A DNA stretch of 64,000 nucleotides from DATLLN01 sp963797175 (GTDB taxonomy: Bacteria; Actinomycetota; Thermoleophilia; Gaiellales; JAICJC01). Numbering within the stretch: the first letter of the stretch is position 1; each line of letters opens with the position of its first letter. The notes under the pieces are model-generated. The model did not search any database. It saw nothing but the letters and a program-made list of their open reading frames with translations, and was not told where the DNA came from. Where the stretch lies: assembly GCA_963797175.1 (NCBI GenBank), contig CAWCOL010000005.1, positions 868,001-932,000 of the forward strand, in the 5' to 3' direction. Position numbers and translations under genes: made by a program. Shown in pieces: positions 58,956 to 64,000 of the stretch.

Positions 58956-59991
58956 ATGTCCGAGCGCCCCGAATGGCTGACCGACGCCTTCCCCGAGCTG
59001 CGCTCCGGGCCGCCATGGGTGATGGAGGAGATGATCGACTCCGAGCCGGAGCTGCTCGAGCGGATCGCGACCGGGCTGGACACCGCGGCGGTGGCGCTGC
59101 TGCTGCGCGGCTCCTCACCGGTCACGGTCACGGGCTGCGGCACCAGCGAGCATGCGTCGATGGCGGTCGCCTCGATCCTGCGCGACGCCGGCCATGCGGC
59201 GAGCTCGGCCGAGGCGTTCGAGCTGCTGCTCGACCCGCCGTCCGAGGGCTGCGTGATCGGCGTCTCCCACGAGGCCGGGACGGCGGCGACCATCAAGGCG
59301 ATGCGCGCCGCGCGCACGGCCGCGCTGCCGACGGCGCTGATCACCGCGCGCGGCGAGGGCGACGCGGCCGGGGAGGCGGACGCCGTGCTGGCAACGCCGG
59401 CGGTGGACAAGAGCTGGTGCCACACGGTCGGCTACACCTCGCCGATCGCGGCGGCGCTGGCGGTCGCCGCGCGACCCGAGGCCGGCGTCGTTCGCGGCGT
59501 GATCGATCGAGGGTCACGCCCGCCGCGCCGAGGTGCGCGACCTCGCCTCGCGGCTGGCGCCCTGCGAGCACCTGGTGGTGATCGGGTCGGGCGCCGACCG
59601 GATCGCCGCCCGCGAGCTCGCGCTCAAGATCGAGGAGGCCGCCCACATCCCCACCGCGGCCCGCAACCTGGAGACCTTCCTGCACGGGCACCTGCCCAGC
59701 TGCGACGAGCGCACCGGCCTGGTCGTGATCGCCGCGGAGCGGCGTGAGGTCGCCCGCCGCGGCAAGGTCGCCGACCAGGCCCGCCGGGCCGGGGAGCGCG
59801 TGGGCATGACCGTGGCCGACCTGCCGGGAACGGCGTCCGAGGCCCTGCCGCCGACCGCCGGCGCGCTGCTCGCGACAGCGCTGCCGCTGCAGTGGCTGGC
59901 GCTCGAGCTGGCGATGGCCCGCGGCGTCAACCCCGATCTGATCCGCCGCGAAGAGGCGCCCTACCGGGAGGCGGCGGCGTTCCACGAATGA
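58956..59991 (+). pseudogene. SIS-domain sugar isomerase, one frameshift
   Basis: Two frames join into a 344-residue protein with two SIS domains and no glutaminase domain. Frame one: PPWVMEEMIDSEPELLERI, VTVTGCGTSEHASMAVASIL, VIGVSHEAGTAATIKAMR. Frame two: RAEVRDLASRLAPCEHLVVIGSGADRIAARELALKIEEA and a helix ending RGVNPDLIRREEAPYREA. Removing C508 of the 59-kb block (59508, between GAT and GAG) restores the frame as VIDEGHARRAEV. It overlaps the amidotransferase gene (ATGA). The sugar is unknown; the layout is GlmS/AgaS-like. Confidence 0.85.
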
Positions 59992-60710
59992 GCGGCCGCG
60001 TCCTCCACATCCAGAACGAGGTCACCGACCCGGCCGTCCTCTTCATGGAGGAGCTGACCGCCGCCGGCTGCGCGATCGAGACCGTCCACGCCTACGCAGG
60101 AGAGGCACTGCCGTCCTCGCTCCAGGGGTTCGACGGCATGGTCGCCGGAGGCGGGCTGGTGGACACGCACCAGGCCGACGAGCACGTCTGGCTTTACCAG
60201 GAGATGGAGCTGATCCGCGAGGCCGTGCGCGGGGGCGTCCCGTTCATGGGCCTCTGCCTGGGCGCCCAGCTGCTGGCCGAGGCGACCGGCGGCGAGGTCT
60301 ACCGCTGCGAGCCGCACGAGATCGGCTGGACGCCCGTCGAGCTGACGCCCGCCGCGGCGACGGACGCCCTGTTCGGCGGCCTGCCGACGCCGTTCGAGGC
60401 CATGCAGTGGCACTTCTACGCCTGCCGCGTCCCGCCCGGCGGCGCCGAGCTGATGCGGAACGGCGTCTGCACCCAGGCCCTCCGCGTCGGCGACGCCGCC
60501 TGGGGCACGCAGTTCCACATCGAGGTCAACCGCGACAGCCTGATGACGTGGCTCGACGCCGCCGAGGACGACCTGGCCGCGAACGGCTATCCGCGCGAGG
60601 CGTTCCTGCGCTCGCTCGACGAGCAGCTTCCGGCGCACATGGAGATCGGCCGCGAGCTCGCCCGCCGGCTCGGCTCCGTCATCGAGCGGCGCTCGAGCGC
60701 AGCGGCGTAG
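59988..60710 (+). CDS. Class I glutamine amidotransferase
   Basis: A 240-residue stand-alone amidotransferase: nucleophile cysteine in PFMGLCLGAQLLAEATGG, catalytic histidine and glutamate in TQFHIEVN, and the region GWTPVELTP typical of the GMP-synthase-like family. These proteins hydrolyse glutamine or related gamma-glutamyl amides. It is translationally coupled to a SIS protein that lacks its own glutaminase, so it might feed ammonia to it; this is inference. Confidence 0.87.
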   Translation: MSGRVLHIQNEVTDPAVLFMEELTAAGCAIETVHAYAGEALPSSLQGFDGMVAGGGLVDTHQADEHVWLYQEMELIREAVRGGVPFMGLCLGAQLLAEATGGEVYRCEPHEIGWTPVELTPAAATDALFGGLPTPFEAMQWHFYACRVPPGGAELMRNGVCTQALRVGDAAWGTQFHIEVNRDSLMTWLDAAEDDLAANGYPREAFLRSLDEQLPAHMEIGRELARRLGSVIERRSSAAA

Positions 60711-61281
60711 CGCGCTCCAGGATCTCCAGCTCGTCGCGGTACTCGGGACGCTCGGCCAGCCGGTCCATCCAGGCGCGGATCGCCGGGAAGCCGGACAGGT
60801 CGCCGCCGACGCGCTCGACGCGCGCGATCCACGGCCAGATGCCGGGCTCGGCCAGCGAGTACTCCTCACCGGCCAGGTAGGGGCTCTGCTCCAGCAGCCG
60901 CTCGATCCAGGCAAGCTGGGCGTCGAGCTCCTCGCGCCCGCCCTCCTCGCCGCGGCGGGTGGCGTAGTGGGCGTCGGTGACGTCCTCGAAGCGGCGCATC
61001 AGCATGCGGACGCGCGCGCGGGCCGCCGGGGTGTCCGGCATCATCGGCGGGTCGGGCGCGATTTCGTCCAGGTACTCGTTCAGCGCCTCGGACTCGCTGA
61101 TGACGTGCCCCTCGTGCTCGATCACCGGCACGCGGTTTCGCGGGTTCAGCTCGCGAAGGTACGGGGGTTTGTTCGAGAGGTCCACATCGATGAGGTCTGC
61201 GTTGACGCCCTTGCCGTTCAGCACCAGACGGATGCGGACGCAGTAGGGGCAGGGATCTGCGTGATGCACGGTGATTGACAT
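60679..61281 (-). CDS. Glutathione S-transferase-like protein
   Basis: A 200-residue thioredoxin-fold/GST protein. The N-terminal domain has DPCPYCVRIRLVLNGKGV (a redox CPYC), LRELNPRNRVPVIEHEGHVISESEALNEYL with the cis-proline and the Glu-Ser glutathione-type site; the C-terminal helical domain ends with GIWPWIARVERVGGDL. Actinobacteria of this kind usually make mycothiol, so the thiol partner is uncertain. ATG 61281 follows minus-strand TAGACT at 8 nt. Confidence 0.85.
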   Translation of the reverse strand: MSITVHHADPCPYCVRIRLVLNGKGVNADLIDVDLSNKPPYLRELNPRNRVPVIEHEGHVISESEALNEYLDEIAPDPPMMPDTPAARARVRMLMRRFEDVTDAHYATRRGEEGGREELDAQLAWIERLLEQSPYLAGEEYSLAEPGIWPWIARVERVGGDLSGFPAIRAWMDRLAERPEYRDELEILERATPLRSSAAR

Positions 61282-61296
61282 AGCAAGGAAGTCTAG

Positions 61297-62619
61297 ATGA
61301 ACGAACCGCAGCAATCCAAAGTGGAGCAGTCCGAGCCTCTGACCCCGCAGATCCGCGACGCGCTCGCCGAGCTCGGCCGCTTCCCGCTGCTGGACGCGCT
61401 CTACGGGCGGCGGTCGCGGCGATTCCCGCTGGGCGGCGAGATCCCGGACGGCCCGCTCGCCTACCGCTCGCGGCACGACCCGATGCCGCTGTCCGAGGTC
61501 GAGCGGCTGCTGGTGCTGACCGCCGTCGCCGGCACCACCGGCTGGCACTACGCGATCACCCGCCACGACCGCTACGCGCCGCACCTCTCCAACTACGCCG
61601 GCGGGGCGGCCGGCCGCACGTTCCCCTCGGCCGCGGGCTTCCACACCGCCGAGATCTTCTTCACCGACGACTCCGGCACGTACTTCATGCCGACCCGCGA
61701 TGCCGGCGCCCAGGTCGATCCCGCGGACGAGTCGATCACGCCCGAGCTGATGATCGAGCGGCACCGCCACCTGATCCGCAAGCTCTCGGACGAGCGCATC
61801 CACCTGCCCCGTGCCGAGCCGTACATGGAGGGCCACAACACGTGGATCGCGAACCACCCGGGCTCGCTGCTGGTGATCCCGGTCGCCGACATCGCCCAGC
61901 ACACGATCGCGAACCTGTGCTTCTTCACGCAGAACGGCTACTCGATCTACGACGACGTCAACGACCGGCGGGTGCCGGGGATGGAGCAGTTCCGCGGGCT
62001 GGTGGACATCGACGAGCCGCTGCCGCTGACGTTCATGGAGCAATACTCGCTGACCGAGGCGACGGCCGAACTGGCGACCGCGGCCTTCTCCGGGGTGCTG
62101 ATGCTGCAGGCGATGGGCCTGGGCGGCTGGATGTTCGACGGGATCGAGCGGCTGACGATGCTGGGCGCGTCGGGCGATCCCGAGGTGCCCGGCCTGGGCT
62201 TTCGCTACGACGAGGATCCGCGCTGGTCGATGCCCAACCCGACCGGCCTGCCGGGCGTGTTCGAGGCGTTCTGCCCGCCGCACCACGCCGACATGGCCGC
62301 GGCGATGGAGGCGTTCGCCGAGCGCAAGTTCGGGCCCGGCGGCGTCTACAACCCGGCCACGCCGGGCGCGTGGTCGGAGAGCGCGCTGGTGCGCGGCAGC
62401 GCCGAGCCGCACTCGGCCGAGTTCAAGGCCTGCGTCGCGCACCAGGCGCAGTACATCCTCGACACCTTCGGCAAGTTCCCCGGCACCGTGCCGACGCTGT
62501 TCATCATGAACTACGTGCAGGCGCAGCACCTCGACACCGAGTTCTACGACCACCACTTCCGCCCCGGCGCCTACCTCGGCACCCACGCCGAGCACCTGCG
62601 CCGCTGGCACGGCGGCTGA
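61297..62619 (+). CDS. Unrecognised 440-residue protein, possibly nitroreductase-like
   Basis: No family recognised with confidence. The region LLDALYGRRSRRFPLGGEIPDG and LSEVERLLVLTAVAGTTGW resembles the R-x-S-R...F and helix pattern at the start of nitroreductase-fold flavoproteins, and MLQAMGLGGWMFDGIERL resembles their late helix. Tryptophan, tyrosine and histidine are frequent, and there is no signal peptide or membrane helix. ATG 61297 has AAGGAAG upstream and is only 15 nt from the divergent GST gene, suggesting a shared redox or detoxification role. Confidence 0.72.
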   Translation: MNEPQQSKVEQSEPLTPQIRDALAELGRFPLLDALYGRRSRRFPLGGEIPDGPLAYRSRHDPMPLSEVERLLVLTAVAGTTGWHYAITRHDRYAPHLSNYAGGAAGRTFPSAAGFHTAEIFFTDDSGTYFMPTRDAGAQVDPADESITPELMIERHRHLIRKLSDERIHLPRAEPYMEGHNTWIANHPGSLLVIPVADIAQHTIANLCFFTQNGYSIYDDVNDRRVPGMEQFRGLVDIDEPLPLTFMEQYSLTEATAELATAAFSGVLMLQAMGLGGWMFDGIERLTMLGASGDPEVPGLGFRYDEDPRWSMPNPTGLPGVFEAFCPPHHADMAAAMEAFAERKFGPGGVYNPATPGAWSESALVRGSAEPHSAEFKACVAHQAQYILDTFGKFPGTVPTLFIMNYVQAQHLDTEFYDHHFRPGAYLGTHAEHLRRWHGG

Positions 62620-62629
62620 GCCGCCGACC

Positions 62630-63160
62630 TCACCCGTCGCCGGGCAGGCGCGACCAGATCTCGACGTCCTCGCGCACGCCCGCCTTGATGTGCACGGAGC
62701 GCAGAACGCCCTCGCGGGTGTACCCGCAGCGCTCCGCGACCCGCCTCGACGCGGCGTTCTGGATGCTGATCACGAGCTCGAGCCGCTCGGCGGCGAGCTC
62801 GGCGAACGCCCACGCGGTCAGCCGGGTGAGCGCCGCGGTGGCGACGCCGCGTCCGCGGGCTTCCCGGGCGATGACGTAGCCGAGCTCGGCCGTGCGTGTC
62901 TCGCGGTCGATCGCCGGAGCGAGCGCCATGCCGAGGAACGCGCCGGCCGGATCGACGATCGCGAAGCCCTCGCAGGTGCCGTCCTCGGCGCCGCGCAGGT
63001 AGCGCGCCAGCCAGGTGTCGACGAAGTCGGGGGGCACCGGCTCGGGCACGCGCGTGAACCGCAGAACCAGCGGATCGGTGACGAGGGCGGCGAGCTCGGC
63101 GAGGTGCGCCGTCGACAGCGGCTCGAAGCCGATCCCCTCAGCCGCGGGCCGGACGTCCAT
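62630..63160 (-). CDS. RimJ/RimL-type GNAT acetyltransferase
   Basis: A 176-residue acetyltransferase: GFEPLSTAHLAELAALVTDPLVLRFTR, CoA loop AREARGRGVATAALTRLTAWAF, then ISIQNAASRRVAERCGYTREGVLRS. ATG 63160 was chosen over an upstream start because it begins the usual beta strand and lies 8 nt after minus-strand TACGCT. Acceptor unknown. Confidence 0.88.
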   Translation of the reverse strand: MDVRPAAEGIGFEPLSTAHLAELAALVTDPLVLRFTRVPEPVPPDFVDTWLARYLRGAEDGTCEGFAIVDPAGAFLGMALAPAIDRETRTAELGYVIAREARGRGVATAALTRLTAWAFAELAAERLELVISIQNAASRRVAERCGYTREGVLRSVHIKAGVREDVEIWSRLPGDG

Positions 63161-63194
63161 CGGCGCGGAGCGTACCGCCGCCCGCGCCGTGTGG

Positions 63195-63200
63195 TACACA
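63195..63200 (+). promoter_or_regulatory. -10 box of the first cupin gene
   Basis: TACACA ends exactly 6 nt before ATG 63207. Confidence 0.4.
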
Positions 63201-63206
63201 ACCCCG

Positions 63207-63860
63207 ATGGCCGAGGCCCCCTACACCGTCACGCGCATCGCCGACGTGGAGCCCATTCCCGCGCTCTCGGCGCCGTTCAGCGTCCGGCTGCTGCGCCGCG
63301 AGCTGGACGTCCGCGCGTTCGGCATCAACGCCTACTCGGCCCCGAATGCCGGTGATCAGGTGATCGAGGAGCACGACGAGCTGGGCGGCGGCGCCGCGCA
63401 TCACGAGGAGCTCTACCTGGTCACCTCCGGGCGGGCGACGTTCACGGTGGACGGCGAGACGCAGGACGCGCCGCGGGGCATGCTCGTGTTCGTGCCGGAC
63501 ACCACGTCCCGGCGCGGAGCCGTTGCCGCCGAAGACGACACCACGATCCTGGTCGTGGGCGGCACCGCCGGCGCGCCGTACCGGCCCGGCGGCTGGGAGT
63601 GGAGCGTCGCCGCCAATCCCGCCTACCTCGCCGGCGACTACGCCGAGGCGATCCGCGTGGCGTCGAAGGGCCTCGAGGACCAGCCGCGCAACTCCGGGCT
63701 GCTCTACAACCTGGCCTGTTTCAACGCGCGCGCCGGCGACGGCCACGAGGCGGTGGCCCTGCTCCGGCGCGCCTACGAGATCAACCCGGACTGCCGCACC
63801 TGGGCCGAGGACGACGCCGACCTGGACTCGATCCGGGGTCGCGAGGACTGGCCGCTGTGA
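63207..63860 (+). CDS. Cupin-domain protein with TPR-like C-terminus
   Basis: A 217-residue protein. The cupin barrel holds HHEELYLVTSGRATFTVDGET and the second motif GMLVFVPDTTSRRGAVA; metal-binding histidines are only partly conserved. A helical C-terminus (YLAGDYAEAIRVASKGLEDQPRNSGLLYNLACFNARAGD) has one and a half TPR repeats. The distinctive strand RAFGINAYSAPNAGDQVIEEHDE recurs in the next gene. Role unknown. Confidence 0.82.
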   Translation: MAEAPYTVTRIADVEPIPALSAPFSVRLLRRELDVRAFGINAYSAPNAGDQVIEEHDELGGGAAHHEELYLVTSGRATFTVDGETQDAPRGMLVFVPDTTSRRGAVAAEDDTTILVVGGTAGAPYRPGGWEWSVAANPAYLAGDYAEAIRVASKGLEDQPRNSGLLYNLACFNARAGDGHEAVALLRRAYEINPDCRTWAEDDADLDSIRGREDWPL

Positions 63861-64000
63861 GGGCGATCCAGGTCTCCGAGATCGACGCCCTGCCGATCAT
63901 CGGCGGCTCGATGCGGTGGCACCCCGTCCGTCGCGCCCTCGGGATCCGCGCCTTCGGCACCAACGCGTACAGCGCAGCGGACGCCGGCGACCGCGTCGTC
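63857..64000 (+). CDS. Second cupin paralogue, N-terminal part
   Basis: The first 48 residues (VRAIQVSEIDALPIIGGSM, then RAFGTNAYSAADAGDRVV) are clearly paralogous to the previous protein over the same region. GTG 63857 overlaps its stop (GTGA), so the two form a tandem pair. The gene is cut by the window end. Confidence 0.8.
   Translation, partial: MRAIQVSEIDALPIIGGSMRWHPVRRALGIRAFGTNAYSAADAGDRVV

Noticed and set aside
1..64000. tRNA, rRNA or small RNA genes
   Set aside because: Scanning by eye found no cloverleaf with a GTTC-type T arm or rRNA segment; a covariance-model search would be needed to exclude small RNAs.

Overview
The window comes from a very high-GC chromosome with densely packed genes, ATGA/GTGA stop-start overlaps in most operons, and frequent GTG or TTG starts. 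The evidence points to a non-mycelial Actinomycetota, plausibly the class Thermoleophilia: the rplM-rpsI-glmM-glmS run, acpS-nnr-alr order, a CBS-free GuaB-like protein beside guaA, a Gram-positive-type LexA box, and many leaderless genes whose -10 box ends about 6 nt before the start codon. Placement below phylum is inference. I saw no rRNA, tRNA, CRISPR array, phage or insertion-sequence gene.

Layout. 0-5.3 kb: a partial thiamine-diphosphate enzyme and a membrane-anchored cytochrome c, then a peptide/amide module (M55 D-aminopeptidase, N-terminal-nucleophile asparaginase-like hydrolase, class-III-like glutamine synthetase translationally coupled to an amidohydrolase, resembling a split FluG). 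5.3-10.8 kb: a reverse operon acpS, nnr, CBS protein, alr, tRNA nucleotidyltransferase/HD, methyltransferase. 10.8-16.9 kb: hydrolase, several GNAT acetyltransferases, small membrane proteins, MarR regulator, HIT protein. 16.3-18.9 kb: a damaged patch with a frameshifted acetyltransferase, an MFS exporter with about eight frameshifts and an FAD-oxidoreductase remnant. 19-25 kb: esterase, VOC protein, then glmS, glmM, rpsI, rplM. 25-32 kb: a degenerate HD-GYP protein, a coxSLM-type molybdenum hydroxylase operon with an XdhC/CoxI maturation factor, and a phosphoesterase. 32-42 kb: guaA-guaB, a PfkB kinase, pyrF, an exonuclease/GIY-YIG fusion under a LexA box, HU, pyrE, a roadblock protein, a YihY protein.

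43.3-52.6 kb is a coherent sugar/peptide cluster: oligopeptide-type ABC transporter (binding protein and two permeases, no ATPase), class-III aminotransferase, PfkB kinase and SIS-domain protein, divergent from a LacI regulator and an M20 deacylase, with a palindromic LacI-type operator between them. It resembles uptake and breakdown of an amino-sugar or Amadori-type conjugate; the substrate is inferred. 52.6-55.6 kb holds housekeeping genes (rdgB, rph, murI). 55.7-64 kb holds TetR plus a frameshifted Rieske oxygenase, a GDPD-like phosphodiesterase, a secreted protein, a frameshifted SIS protein coupled to a class-I glutamine amidotransferase, a GST, an unrecognised 440-residue protein, and two tandem cupin paralogues cut by the window end.

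The most unusual signals are: three genes whose natural N-termini coincide with an ATC codon where no ATG, GTG or TTG fits (glmM best); the uniform leaderless promoter geometry; a dispersed palindromic repeat with compensatory stem changes; and single-base insertions in separate genes that all create a CG step.
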